A stretch of DNA of 64,000 nt from the NCBI GenBank assembly GCA_965199765.1, contig CBDATC010000001.1, positions 372,001-436,000 of the forward strand, in the 5' to 3' direction. Made by a program: the position numbers and the translations under genes. The stretch's first letter is position 1; every line of letters begins with the position of its first letter. A model generated the notes under the pieces. That model was not told where the DNA came from and searched no databases. It was given only the letters and a program-made list of their open reading frames with translations. This DNA comes from JAPOXR01 sp965199765 (GTDB lineage: Bacteria; Pseudomonadota; Alphaproteobacteria; Rhodobacterales; Rhodobacteraceae). Shown here piece by piece: positions 1 through 9,272 of the stretch.

Positions 1-294
1 AGTGGTTTCAGGAACAACTTCTGCATTCCGCCCAGCATTCGCTGCGGCTGTAATTGCATCGCATTCAAAACGCAGCTAGGCTTGTCTTTACTTCTTTTGG
101 CGCTATATTTTGAGACTATCGCATTGCCCTTCCTGCAGCCCGTTGTGAAAAAAAGGGCAAACCAATTATCGGCTGTATCGGAACAATTTAAACCTTAATG
201 CAGCGTGAAGTGACTGATCGGTTCATGGCTTCATGCTTTATCCAATGGCAGGGACAATTTCGATTGCGCCACTGAGAGTACAGGATTGTAAAAT

Positions 295-2601
295 ATGACA
301 CCCCATCAATTCGGCAAAGCTCAACCCGTTACCCGCATCGAAGATGTGCGACTGCTGAAGGGACACGGAAATTTCATCGATGATCATCCACCCGACGGCG
401 CACTTTTCGCACACTTCTTCTATTCCCCGATTGCGCACGGAATCATAAACTCCATAGACGTAAATGAGGCAAGGCACTCGGAAGGGGTTCGTGCGATCTT
501 CTTGGCGAATGATCTGAAAGATGCTGGATTGCGAAATCAAATCGACGCTAGTCTCGTGCCATTGCCGAACGGCGGTAAAGCGGCAAACCCAATCCGCCCT
601 GTTCTTGCCGAGAACAAAGTTCGCTACGTCGGCGAGCCGGTCGCGATCATCATTGCTGAAACACGCAGCCAAGCGCTTGATGCCATGGAATTGATCGAAT
701 ACGACATCGATGAACTCGATGCTGCGGCCAACCTCGAATCCAGTGGCCCGGCGATTCATGAGTGTGCACCGGACAATCAGGCTTTTGTTTGGTGGAACGG
801 AGACGCAGACGCTGTCGAAAATGCATTCGCAGAGGCAAAACATCGGATCAAACTGCGGGTCTTGGACCAACGCGTTGCGGCCAACTCCATTGAAACCAGG
901 GGATGCACCGCCGACTGGGACGGCAGTCGGCTTTGTTTTTCGGTGAACGGTCAAGGCGTTTGGACGTTCAAAGAACAACTGTCCGAGATCCTTGGTCTCG
1001 CTCCGGAAAGGGTCCGGGTAACGACCGCAGATGTCGGTGGCGGCTTCGGAATGAAGGCGTTCACCTATCCTGAACACTTCGCAGTCGCAAAAGCCTCTCA
1101 GATGATCGGTCGGCCCATTCGCTGGATCGCTTCACGTTCAGATGCGCTGATAACAGACAATGCTGGCCGAGACTTGGTTTCTGAAGTGGAAGCCGCCTTT
1201 TCCGAAGATTTAAAGCTGCTCGGCTACCGTGTTCATTCGCTGTGTAATCTAGGGGCCTACAATTCGAAGGATGGTCAGCTCATTCAGACCGAGATCTCGC
1301 AGAAAGTGCTGACAGGGGTCTACGACATTCCAAAGGCCTACATTAACGTGCGCGGGATGTACACCAACACCGCTCCTGTCGATGCGTATCGAGGTGCGGG
1401 ACGACCGGAAGCTATATTTATGATCGAGCGCCTCATGGACACGGCAGCACGACAGCTCGGAGTGTCTCAATCCGATATCCGACGACGGAATTTCATACCC
1501 GTTTCTAAATTTCCATATCCAACCTTAAGCGGCGAAATCTATGACATCGGTAACTTTGATGCGGTGCTGAGCGCAGCTGAAATCCATGCGAAAGAGCGCA
1601 GCTTCCCCGAGCGGCGGGCAGAATCGGCAAAAAAAGGGAAACTGCGGGGGCTGGGCATCTGCTGCTACATTGAAGTTATTCTCGGTTCTTTGAACGAAAG
1701 TACCGAACTGCGCTTCTGCGATGATGGCACCGTGGAGGTGCTTGTCGGCACACAGTCGAACGGCCAGGGACACGAAACAGCCTATGCACAGATTTTGAGC
1801 CAGCGCACAGGACTGGAATTTGATCAAATTCGCTGCGTGCAAGGCGACAGCGACTTAATCCCGGAAGGCGGAGGAACCGGTGGGTCTCGTTCCGTAACCG
1901 TGCAAGGCGCTTCTATCAACTTCGCGGCTGACCAAATGATTGACCGGTTACTGCCTTTCGTAGCCGAAGAATTTGAAATTCCAGCAAACAGTCTTGAATT
2001 CCAAAATGGATTTTTCGAGTCTCGCGGAACAAACCATTTCATGAGTCTGACAGATGCGCTCAAAGCCGCTCAACGAGAAGGGCGTGGTGATCTTACGGTT
2101 TCGCAAGCCAAACACAAACTGGCCGGTCGATCATTTCCGAACGGCGCCCACATCTGCGAACTGGAAATCGATCCTGAAACCGGGAAAACGGTAATCATCC
2201 AATACACCGTTGTCGACGATCTCGGTGAAATCATCAATCCGCTGCTTGTCGAAGGACAGATTCACGGAGGTGTCGCACAGGGAGTCGGTCAGGCTCTATT
2301 GGAACACGCCGTTTTTGATTCTTCCGGGCAATTGTTGTCGGGCAGTTTTATGGATTACGCCATGCCGCGTGCCGGTGATCTGCCTTTCATTCGGTTCTTC
2401 TCTCAGCCGACACGCACTTCCAATAACCCGATTGGCATGAAAGGCTGCGGTGAAGCCGGCACGATCGGAGCGATCGCAGCGACGGTGAACGCAGTCCAAG
2501 ATGCAGTCTGGCATACTGGCATTCGCGACTTGGAAATGCCTCTTGGCCCTGCAAAAATCTGGCAGGCTCTTCAAACCGCCGCCAAATCAACTTCGACTTA
2601 G
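295..2601 (+). CDS. Xanthine dehydrogenase/CO dehydrogenase-family molybdopterin-binding large subunit, CoxL-like, solo
   Basis: This 768-residue protein is the molybdenum-cofactor catalytic subunit of a xanthine oxidase-family hydroxylase. An a/b hammerhead domain at about residues 15-125 precedes the Mo-binding domain. Visible motifs are VGGGFGMKAF, AYRGAGRPEA and, near the C terminus, KGCGEAGTIGA with the expected catalytic Glu. AYRGAGR is the form II type rather than the AYRCSFR of true CO dehydrogenase, so the substrate is probably an aldehyde or N-heterocycle and is unknown. The Fe-S and FAD subunits normally encoded beside such a gene are absent here; the first 294 bp hold no recognisable gene and the next gene is tolC on the other strand. 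Partners may be encoded elsewhere. The start ATG follows a weak ACAGGA. The stop overlaps the convergent tolC stop by 15 bp. The family is certain, the substrate is not. Confidence 0.9.
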   Translation: MTPHQFGKAQPVTRIEDVRLLKGHGNFIDDHPPDGALFAHFFYSPIAHGIINSIDVNEARHSEGVRAIFLANDLKDAGLRNQIDASLVPLPNGGKAANPIRPVLAENKVRYVGEPVAIIIAETRSQALDAMELIEYDIDELDAAANLESSGPAIHECAPDNQAFVWWNGDADAVENAFAEAKHRIKLRVLDQRVAANSIETRGCTADWDGSRLCFSVNGQGVWTFKEQLSEILGLAPERVRVTTADVGGGFGMKAFTYPEHFAVAKASQMIGRPIRWIASRSDALITDNAGRDLVSEVEAAFSEDLKLLGYRVHSLCNLGAYNSKDGQLIQTEISQKVLTGVYDIPKAYINVRGMYTNTAPVDAYRGAGRPEAIFMIERLMDTAARQLGVSQSDIRRRNFIPVSKFPYPTLSGEIYDIGNFDAVLSAAEIHAKERSFPERRAESAKKGKLRGLGICCYIEVILGSLNESTELRFCDDGTVEVLVGTQSNGQGHETAYAQILSQRTGLEFDQIRCVQGDSDLIPEGGGTGGSRSVTVQGASINFAADQMIDRLLPFVAEEFEIPANSLEFQNGFFESRGTNHFMSLTDALKAAQREGRGDLTVSQAKHKLAGRSFPNGAHICELEIDPETGKTVIIQYTVVDDLGEIINPLLVEGQIHGGVAQGVGQALLEHAVFDSSGQLLSGSFMDYAMPRAGDLPFIRFFSQPTRTSNNPIGMKGCGEAGTIGAIAATVNAVQDAVWHTGIRDLEMPLGPAKIWQALQTAAKSTST

Positions 2602-3975
2602 GATCGCATCCAGCAGTTTCTTGCGTTCGCGGGTAATAGGAGCATCTTTGACCTTGTTAAAGTTCTCCTCCGGATTGTAGACCGGAATTCCAAGTCCCAG
2701 ATGCTTGACTGTCATGAGCCCCATGGTTTCAAGCAGCGAATAAACCGCCATGTCCCGGTCATTGATTCCCGTCACGAGGTTTGTTTGCGCTTCCAGGAGC
2801 TTCTGCTCTGTGTCCAAACGATCCAACGTTGTGCGTGCGCCGAGCGCAGCTTCTTGCTTCATGCCTTGATGAGCGAGCTCAGCGGAAACAACCTGCTGCT
2901 GGCGAGCGGTAATTGAAGACTGGGCAATCTCCAGCCGTGCCCATGCAATGGATACCCGCTGGGAAACAACACGGGCCTGATGCTGGAGATCTAAGCTGGC
3001 TTTCTCCGCTTGAGCAACCGCCTGTCTGAACAATGCGCTAAGCCGGCCTCCTGTTGATAAAGGCACTGTTGTGGTCAATGAAACGGTTGCTGAGTCCGTT
3101 GCATTGTTGAAATCCGACAGATTCCTGTTGGTTCTAATAGAACCTTCCAAATATACTCTCGGAGAATCCAATGTTTCGGCGCGTTTGAGATTTAATCTCG
3201 CTGCCGCTACCGTGTGCTGGGCTCTCAGAATCGACGGATGATTTTGTGCAGCGATGTTCAATGCGGCCTGCAATGTCGTCGGAAGCTCAGGCAATGGCGG
3301 TGTTGGTTCAAGCGCGCCAGGCATCGCTCCAGTCGCCAACTGATACTGCTGCCTTGAAATCTCCAATTCGCCTTGCCGCAGAAAGACCCGACTTTTTGAA
3401 GCCGCCAAGCTGGCCTCAACCAGACTGACATCAGTTCGCGTGATTTCACCGAGTTCAAACCGGTGACGAGCCGCCTCAAGCTCCGTTTCGATCAAGCGTC
3501 GCCCGTTTTCCTCTAAAACCAGCAACTCATCCTGCCTGAGAACATTATGAAATGCTTGTGCGGCATTGAGCAAAACGTTCTGCTCGGTTTCAATCAAAGA
3601 CTGTCTTAACGCCTTGATTCCTTCTTCTTCGGCAGAAATCACCAGCTTTGAGTCACCGCCGTCGTAGAGCAGCAATTCCCCGGATAACTGCAAAGTTCCA
3701 TCCAGCGAATCGGTCGTCATGCGACCGGCAGACTGCATAGTTGGAGCACGTCGAATTGTGCCGTCAACACCGGCGCGCGCGTTGATTGACGGTCTCGTGC
3801 CGGCAACCGCTAGTGCTACGGCCTCATCTTGAGCCCGTAACAGTGCTCTTGACGACTCAAGCAGCGCACTGTTGTGATATGCCGCGACCAGCGCGTCAGG
3901 CAAACTCTCCGATCCAGCCATCAATGGGACAACGGTACCGGCCATTGCTAACGCAGCAGCGAACTTGATCCCCAT
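2587..3975 (-). CDS. tolC: TolC family outer-membrane efflux protein
   Basis: About 462 residues. The protein forms the outer-membrane channel for type I secretion and RND or MFS efflux. I chose the ATG at 3975 because it opens directly into a signal peptide (MGIKFAAALAMAGTVVPLMAGS) and follows a purine-rich GGGGAAAG. An ATG at 4002 and a TTG at 4011 in the same frame would add 9 or 12 residues. Two repeated OEP halves rich in Ala, Gln and Glu coiled coil are visible, at roughly 25-215 and 240-430. It lies 58 bp downstream of pcm on the same strand, an order common in alphaproteobacteria, so the two are probably cotranscribed. No pump or adaptor gene is adjacent, as is usual for a general-purpose TolC. 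The gene looks intact. Confidence 0.93.
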   Translation of the reverse strand: MGIKFAAALAMAGTVVPLMAGSESLPDALVAAYHNSALLESSRALLRAQDEAVALAVAGTRPSINARAGVDGTIRRAPTMQSAGRMTTDSLDGTLQLSGELLLYDGGDSKLVISAEEEGIKALRQSLIETEQNVLLNAAQAFHNVLRQDELLVLEENGRRLIETELEAARHRFELGEITRTDVSLVEASLAASKSRVFLRQGELEISRQQYQLATGAMPGALEPTPPLPELPTTLQAALNIAAQNHPSILRAQHTVAAARLNLKRAETLDSPRVYLEGSIRTNRNLSDFNNATDSATVSLTTTVPLSTGGRLSALFRQAVAQAEKASLDLQHQARVVSQRVSIAWARLEIAQSSITARQQQVVSAELAHQGMKQEAALGARTTLDRLDTEQKLLEAQTNLVTGINDRDMAVYSLLETMGLMTVKHLGLGIPVYNPEENFNKVKDAPITRERKKLLDAILSRS

Positions 3976-4033
3976 CTTTCTTTCCCCACTTACTTCTGAC
4001 ATGATTGCCAAGCCCCCAAGTCAAAATCAATCC

Positions 4034-4690
4034 TCAAAATACAAACTCAGCAGCTTTCTCAAATCCCGCCATCAGCGGAGCATCAGCGTTGAAGGCCGTT
4101 CGCCAGACAATCCGATCATCATGCTTCAAACCGACCCGGCATTCACCCACATTACCAATCATAAATATACAGGCGATCTTTCCGCCTTCCTTGAGCTGGT
4201 CACAGATCGAAACCGGCAGAGTTTGGACTCCTCCCTGCACCGTGATTGAATCGTACGGTCCGTGCTCAGGCGCCCCATTCGGCAAACTGCCCTTAACAAC
4301 AATCGCATTGTCGATGGAGTGTTCAGCAAATTTCACAGTTGCTGACTTCACCATGTCTTCGTCATCCTCCAAGGCAACAACGGCCTCCGCCAGATAAGCG
4401 ATCACGGCTGAAGAGTAACCAAGTCCGCACCCAACGTCCAAAACAAGCTCATCCGGTCTGATATCGAGCGAGTCCAGCATTTTTGCCAAGATGCGCGGGT
4501 CCAGCAGCACCCGTCCGCTGGCAAATTCAACATGGTCCCCGACATAAGCAACGCTGCGGCACGCCCGGGGAACGAATTCCTCGCGTGGAATGTTGAGCAT
4601 CGCTTCGATAATTGGAAACTTAGTCACGTCAGATGGCCGCACCTGACAATCAACCATCGTGCGTCTGTGCGTACTGTAATCTAACACCAC
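4034..4690 (-). CDS. pcm: Protein-L-isoaspartate O-methyltransferase family protein
   Basis: About 218 residues. The enzyme family uses S-adenosylmethionine to methylate isoaspartyl residues in damaged proteins. The SAM-binding motif I, DVGCGLGYSSAVIAYL, lies in the middle of the protein. The segment MVDCQVRPSDVTKFPIIEAM near the N terminus and PREEFVP after it are typical of the alphaproteobacterial version that precedes tolC. The open frame reaches 4735, but the extra N-terminal residues do not resemble the family. The tandem GTG codons at 4690 and 4687, preceded by GGACGAGGGAACC, are a better start. It belongs to the PCMT family, though alphaproteobacterial members of this subgroup have not all been shown to repair isoaspartate. 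Confidence 0.88.
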   Translation of the reverse strand: MVLDYSTHRRTMVDCQVRPSDVTKFPIIEAMLNIPREEFVPRACRSVAYVGDHVEFASGRVLLDPRILAKMLDSLDIRPDELVLDVGCGLGYSSAVIAYLAEAVVALEDDEDMVKSATVKFAEHSIDNAIVVKGSLPNGAPEHGPYDSITVQGGVQTLPVSICDQLKEGGKIACIFMIGNVGECRVGLKHDDRIVWRTAFNADAPLMAGFEKAAEFVF

Positions 4691-4939
4691 GGCTCGGTTC
4701 CCTCGTCCTTGATCTAAAAAAACTGCCACATTCAATCAGCAAATGCAACCGCCGCCCTGGTTCCTCGTGCAAACCGGGATTGGTGCATGCAACTCCGATT
4801 TGAACGAGCTTGCCGCCAGCTTCCAGCAGTCTTGGTCAAGAAAATCAGAGACCGCCGAGCCAATAATGGCGGCGTTGGATTGATCAATTTGCAATTGGAA
4901 ACTGCACGCGTCTGAGCAACGCCGTAAGCTCAATGGCGG

Positions 4940-6874
4940 TTACAAGATGTCGCGGAATAGGTCCAATGCCTCTGGATTGGCAAGCGCGCTGACATTCTTA
5001 ACTTCATTGCCGTGAATGACATCACGGACTGCGAGTTCAACAATCTTGCCCGATTTTGTCCGCGGAATATCGGCGACTGAAATAATTCTGGCGGGCACAT
5101 GGCGGGGTGATGCATGTTTGCGTATCTGTGCGCGAATGGAATTTGCAAGCTCCGAAGAAAGCTTGGTTCCTTCACTCAAACAAACAAACAAAATCAACTC
5201 GGAACTGTCTGCACCCGCGTGTTCGACCACAAGCGCTTCAGTGACTTCCGGTATGTCCTCGACCGGCCGATAAATTTCCGCTGTCCCGATACGAACACCG
5301 CTTACATTGAGGGTTGCATCCGAGCGGCCAAAAAACACCACTCCACCCTGTTTTGTCACTTCCGCCCAATCACCGTGCGTCCATACCCCCGGATAACCCT
5401 CGAAATATGCGGCGTTGTATTTGCTGCCATCCGGATCATTCAGAAACTCCACTGGCATTGAGGGATGTGGAGAGAGACAAACAAGTTCTCCCGCTTCTTC
5501 CTCAACAGCATTTCCCGATTCATCAAAAACGCGCACATCCATGCCCAAAATGCGCTTTTGGCATTGTCCGCTGTATACCGGAGCAATCGGGCAACCGCCT
5601 GCAAAACAGCCCAAAATATCTGTTCCGCCGGAAATTGACGAGAGGCACAGATCCTCCTTCCATTCGGAATAAATATAATTGAAGCTCGCAGGCGAAAGCG
5701 GCGAACCTGTAGAAAACACAGCGCGCAAGTCGCTGAGATTGTGGGTTTCGACAAGTGAAATGCCAGCCTTCAAACAGGAATCATAATATTTCGCCGAAGC
5801 GCCGAAATGCGTTACGTTTTCAGCTTCTGCAATATCAGCCAATCTCTTGCCGTTTGGAAACAATGGCGAGCCATCATAAAGAATCACAGAGGCGTTTGAG
5901 GCCAGAGCGCTGATCAGCCAATTCCACATCATCCAGCCGCAAGTTGTGAAAAACATTAACCGGTCATTCGGTTTGAGATCGCAATGCAGCTTGTGTTCTT
6001 TCATATGCTGCAGCAACGCACCCCCGATGCTGTGGACCATGCATTTGGGCAGTCCAGTCGTTCCGGAAGAAAACATCACGAAAAGCGGGTCATTGAAACC
6101 CATCTGTTCAAAGTTTGGTTCTCCTGTTTCCGGAACCAGATAATTTTCTAAACTCACGCCAGTTACACCGGCCTCGGATCGGCATTGACCGATGCCTGAA
6201 TAGGGAAGAACAACCAGTCTTCGCACTGACACTAATTGTTTGCAAACCTCTGCGGCGATGACATCAGTTTGGCGCCATTTTCCGTTATAAAAATAACCAT
6301 CACTGCAAAATAAAATCTTTGGTCTGATTTGAACGAAGCGATCCAATACACCTCTGACGCCGAAATCAGGCGAGCAGGACGACCAAACCGCCCCTATGCT
6401 CGCTGTTGCAATCATGGCGGCTGCCGCTTCCGGAGTATTGGCGACGATTCCGGCAATTCGATCTCCGGGTTTCACTCCGTCGGCAATGAGCGCTTTTTGA
6501 AGCCTCCCCACGATGGCGGCAAGTTCACTCTGGGTGACCGACCGGCGTTGTCCGTCTTCACCATAAAAGATCAGCGCCTGTCTATCGCTCCTGCTTCGCA
6601 ATAGATTTTCGGCGTAATTGAGAACTCCGTTCGGAAAAAACCGCGCTTCCCGAATATGCTTTCCGTAATCAATAACCACGGGTCCTGGTTCGCCGATTAC
6701 ATCGCAATAGGTCCATAATTCGGCCCAGAATTCGGCCTGGTTCTCAACCGAATGACACCACAACTCATCATAATCGAGTTTGCTTCCTTCGGCGCCAATC
6801 CCGGTTCGACGCATAAAATCCGCCAGCAATGTTGCATTCGCACGTTCTGAAGTCGGCTCCCAAAGTTTTTTCAC
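4940..6874 (-). CDS. aacS: Acetoacetyl-CoA synthetase
   Basis: About 644 residues from the GTG at 6874. The enzyme activates acetoacetate with ATP and CoA to acetoacetyl-CoA. It is an ANL adenylate-forming enzyme: the AMP-binding P-loop VMFSSGTTGLPKCMVH lies mid-protein and the C-terminal lysine motif PRTKSGKIVELAVRD lies near the end. The N-terminal stretch LWEPTSERANATLLADFM is characteristic of acetoacetyl-CoA synthetases. I preferred the GTG because this stretch normally sits at the extreme N terminus and a GGA lies 7-8 bases upstream; the frame extends to 6946. The product enters ketone-body and polyhydroxybutyrate metabolism and could supply the ethylmalonyl-CoA pathway represented by ccr and ecm in this window. 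It has no obvious operon partner. The 262 bp upstream of the long frame contain nothing recognisable. Confidence 0.93.
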   Translation of the reverse strand: MKKLWEPTSERANATLLADFMRRTGIGAEGSKLDYDELWCHSVENQAEFWAELWTYCDVIGEPGPVVIDYGKHIREARFFPNGVLNYAENLLRSRSDRQALIFYGEDGQRRSVTQSELAAIVGRLQKALIADGVKPGDRIAGIVANTPEAAAAMIATASIGAVWSSCSPDFGVRGVLDRFVQIRPKILFCSDGYFYNGKWRQTDVIAAEVCKQLVSVRRLVVLPYSGIGQCRSEAGVTGVSLENYLVPETGEPNFEQMGFNDPLFVMFSSGTTGLPKCMVHSIGGALLQHMKEHKLHCDLKPNDRLMFFTTCGWMMWNWLISALASNASVILYDGSPLFPNGKRLADIAEAENVTHFGASAKYYDSCLKAGISLVETHNLSDLRAVFSTGSPLSPASFNYIYSEWKEDLCLSSISGGTDILGCFAGGCPIAPVYSGQCQKRILGMDVRVFDESGNAVEEEAGELVCLSPHPSMPVEFLNDPDGSKYNAAYFEGYPGVWTHGDWAEVTKQGGVVFFGRSDATLNVSGVRIGTAEIYRPVEDIPEVTEALVVEHAGADSSELILFVCLSEGTKLSSELANSIRAQIRKHASPRHVPARIISVADIPRTKSGKIVELAVRDVIHGNEVKNVSALANPEALDLFRDIL

Positions 6875-7209
6875 TGTTATTCCAGTCAAATCTTTAAAGT
6901 CTCGGACTTTGTTGTGGTCGAGCGTTGCGCAGCACGAAATCAACATGCGTCCGCTGAATTTCTGTCTTTGATCCGCTGTCTTATCAACAGAGGACTTTGT
7001 TTGGCGGGGTTTGGCCTTGACGTTTACAACTTACAGCCAATTTTTCGGTTAATGTCGCACGCTGAGTTTCCGTTCTTCGTTTTGACGGCTGAATTGGTCG
7101 CTGCGCAAGGTGCCAATACGCATTCGAAACAACAGTTCTGTGAACAATTAGAACAACAGGAAATCACAGCCGAATTGGAAGCGCTAAAACTGCTCCAGTG
7201 TCATCGTGA

Positions 7210-7587
7210 TTACGATTCTTGTTGCTCAACGGGTTTAATTGCCAAGTCTTCCAGCGTGCCCCCGTCATTAATGTGTTTCGTTACCCATAAAGGAGGTCGG
7301 CCGCGGCCGGCCCAAGTTACCGACGAATTGCCAGGATCGACATATTTCGGAACGGCCTTTTCCATTTGTTTTCTTCCCTTGCGGCCGCGTCTCTTCCTTT
7401 CTGGCATCTCAAATTTCACATCCATAATCTCTTCAAGAGTGACCCCGTATTTCTTTAAGGTCTCGTGCACCTCCTTTGCCGCTGCCGTTTGCCGTTCGAT
7501 AAGTGAGCGTTCTTCGATCATTTCTTTGACCATTTCCCAATGATCTTCCAACTGCTTCAGAGTCAATTTATTCAATTGCCGTTTCAT
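7210..7587 (-). CDS. H-NS family nucleoid-associated regulator (HvrA-like)
   Basis: About 125 residues. The protein is a small DNA-binding nucleoid protein expected to bridge and silence AT-rich or foreign DNA. The N-terminal half (about 1-75) is charged and heptad-like, consistent with the oligomerisation coiled coil. The C-terminal half has the H-NS core motif TWAGRGRPPLWV at about residues 91-102, the AT-hook-like loop that enters the minor groove. A basic RKRRGRKGRK linker lies between. Tandem ATG codons (7590, 7587) follow CTGGAAGC, a reasonable ribosome binding site. It is a single gene, transcribed divergently from the DUF1489 gene across about 300 bp. It is a plausible silencer of the accessory DNA found further along this window, which is inference. 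Confidence 0.9.
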   Translation of the reverse strand: MKRQLNKLTLKQLEDHWEMVKEMIEERSLIERQTAAAKEVHETLKKYGVTLEEIMDVKFEMPERKRRGRKGRKQMEKAVPKYVDPGNSSVTWAGRGRPPLWVTKHINDGGTLEDLAIKPVEQQES

Positions 7588-7590
7588 CAT

Positions 7591-7890
7591 TGCTTCCAGC
7601 TAAAGATTTCTTTGCAAACATGACTAATGTTATGCATTGAATTCAGCAAACAAAAAGTTAATCGTTACTTTGACCGTTCTATCACAAAAAAATATTTTTG
7701 GCCGAACTTTAAATAAAAAGAAAGACTAAACTGAGCATTCTGAACAATCATCGGGACTTTATTTGTCGCGCTAATGCGGCAAGAGAAGAAAAACGTTCAA
7801 TCCTTTTCTGTCCCCCCTACTGCTGTCTCTGTGCTGCATCCCGCCTTTCAACCATTGTAAATCCGAATATGGGCAACGCGACATTTTGAT
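7591..7890. other. Divergent intergenic region between H-NS-like gene and DUF1489 gene
   Basis: This 300-bp stretch must hold promoters for both flanking genes. Its centre (about 7655-7735) is AT-rich, with A runs and TTTAAATAAAAAG, which suits an H-NS-type autoregulatory target. No open frame or structured RNA is apparent. Confidence 0.4.
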
Positions 7891-8313
7891 ATGGTCAATC
7901 TCGTAAAACTGTGCGTTGGATCAAAGTCAGTTGAATCTTTGGAAGCTTGGCAAAAGGATCAACTTGAACGGAATTCATTGGAGTATCCGGAACACATCAC
8001 GCGAAACCGACCGAGACGCGCATCGGAACTTCTGAACGGAGGTTCGCTGTATTGGATGTTTCTTGGATTAATTCTCGCTAGACAGCGCATTATCGCACTA
8101 GAAAAACGCGAAACAACAGATAACATTACTCGCTGTGCGATCATTTTAGACAAATCCATTATTCGAACTGCAGCCGTGCCGCGACGGCCATTTCAAGGCT
8201 GGAGATATTTGGAAACCGCTGACAGCCCACCGGATATCTCGAACCCAGCAGGCCAAAGCAACGAAATCCCTGCGGAACTGGCAAAAGAACTGACAAAAAT
8301 CGGTGTGTTATGA
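7891..8313 (+). CDS. DUF1489 family protein
   Basis: This 140-residue cytoplasmic protein has no known function. The family signature is clear: LVKLCVGSKSVESLEAWQ at the N terminus, RRASELLNGGSLYWMFLG mid-protein, ARQRI and VPRRPFQGWRYLE towards the C terminus. DUF1489 is found almost only in alphaproteobacteria, so it helps identify the host. No strong ribosome binding site precedes the ATG, but the next Met is far inside the conserved region. It converges with hisG across 122 bp that contain a short CGCC-GGCG inverted repeat. Confidence 0.9.
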   Translation: MVNLVKLCVGSKSVESLEAWQKDQLERNSLEYPEHITRNRPRRASELLNGGSLYWMFLGLILARQRIIALEKRETTDNITRCAIILDKSIIRTAAVPRRPFQGWRYLETADSPPDISNPAGQSNEIPAELAKELTKIGVL

Positions 8314-8435
8314 AAGCTGTCCTGGCAAGCGGAAACCGCGACCACTTCCAATTCCGTTTGATCTGGGCTTGCAAATCGCTTTGCTTCGAAAATCAACTCG
8401 CCGGTCAGGCGGCGTGACCATTGGATTTTGTCAGA

Positions 8436-9140
8436 CTAATGTCCACCGGTCGTCTTGGCCTTTTCAACCAGACGGGCCGCATGTGTCGCACTGTGGCCGG
8501 ACAGCTGCACGGACTTTGACTGAAACAGTGCCGCTTCGGACTGTAAAACCGTTCCGTCTTTCAGGCGCTTCAACCCATTTGCATCCAGCGTGCGGCCGGT
8601 TGATACCAAATCCGCAATGGCTTCGGCAAAATTGTTGGCAACGGTTCCTTCGGTGGCTCCTTGGCTGAAAATCAACTGGTAATCGGTAATTCCCACATCA
8701 CACAAAAATTCCCGCACCAAAAATCTGAACTTTGTCGCTATGCGCAGCCGTCTTCCATGGTTTCGTCTAAATTGCGCGGCAATCGCATCAAGATCATCTA
8801 TCGTCTCCGCATCCAGCCATATCTTGGGCACGGAAATCGCGAGATCAGCTTTGCCAAATCCCAAGCGAGCGACTTCTCTCACTTCGGTCCGCCACTTCGG
8901 CAGATTTTCGCGCATGACATCAATACCGGTTATGCCAAAGTGAACTGTGCCAGCCGCTAGCTCGCAGGGAATCTCCGCAGCAGAAAGGAAAACAAGCTCT
9001 CCTTCGACCGTCCCTGTTAAAGTTCCCGAATAGTTTCGGCCTTTGGCTGAATAACGGACTTCAGAACCACTGGATCCGAGCCAATCGAGCGCCTGTTCAG
9101 TAAGCCGCCCCTTTGAAGGGACGGCAATGTTCAGCACCAT
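8436..9140 (-). CDS. hisG: ATP phosphoribosyltransferase, short catalytic form
   Basis: About 234 residues. HisG catalyses the first step of histidine biosynthesis, joining ATP and PRPP to phosphoribosyl-ATP. The start ATG at 9140 is chosen because the family begins LNIAVPSKGRL, and GGGATAT precedes it. The protein lacks the C-terminal regulatory ACT-like domain of long HisG, so it needs HisZ, which is encoded immediately upstream. The phosphate-binding region near the C terminus reads GATEGTVANNFAEAIADLVSTG. It is probably cotranscribed with hisS and hisZ. Histidine feedback control is expected to act through HisZ, as known for this family. Confidence 0.95.
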   Translation of the reverse strand: MVLNIAVPSKGRLTEQALDWLGSSGSEVRYSAKGRNYSGTLTGTVEGELVFLSAAEIPCELAAGTVHFGITGIDVMRENLPKWRTEVREVARLGFGKADLAISVPKIWLDAETIDDLDAIAAQFRRNHGRRLRIATKFRFLVREFLCDVGITDYQLIFSQGATEGTVANNFAEAIADLVSTGRTLDANGLKRLKDGTVLQSEAALFQSKSVQLSGHSATHAARLVEKAKTTGGH

Positions 9141-9272
9141 TGCACAAATATATCCCTGCTCTCGTTCCGCAGTCCCACAATCGGCACATCGCATGGTGAT
9201 TCAGCGATGCGGACGTAATCTTTTCGGGCGGTGCTGATCCAAATGAGCATTCTTTAAGAATCAAGCCTTGAA

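Noticed and set aside
238..1077. 279-codon open frame on the minus strand
   Set aside because: It lies antisense within the CoxL-like gene, which has complete family motifs; it is a shadow frame with no recognisable protein.
6914..7543. 209-codon open frame on the plus strand
   Set aside because: It is mostly antisense to the H-NS-like gene and the end of the acetoacetyl-CoA synthetase frame; it has no motif or ribosome binding site.
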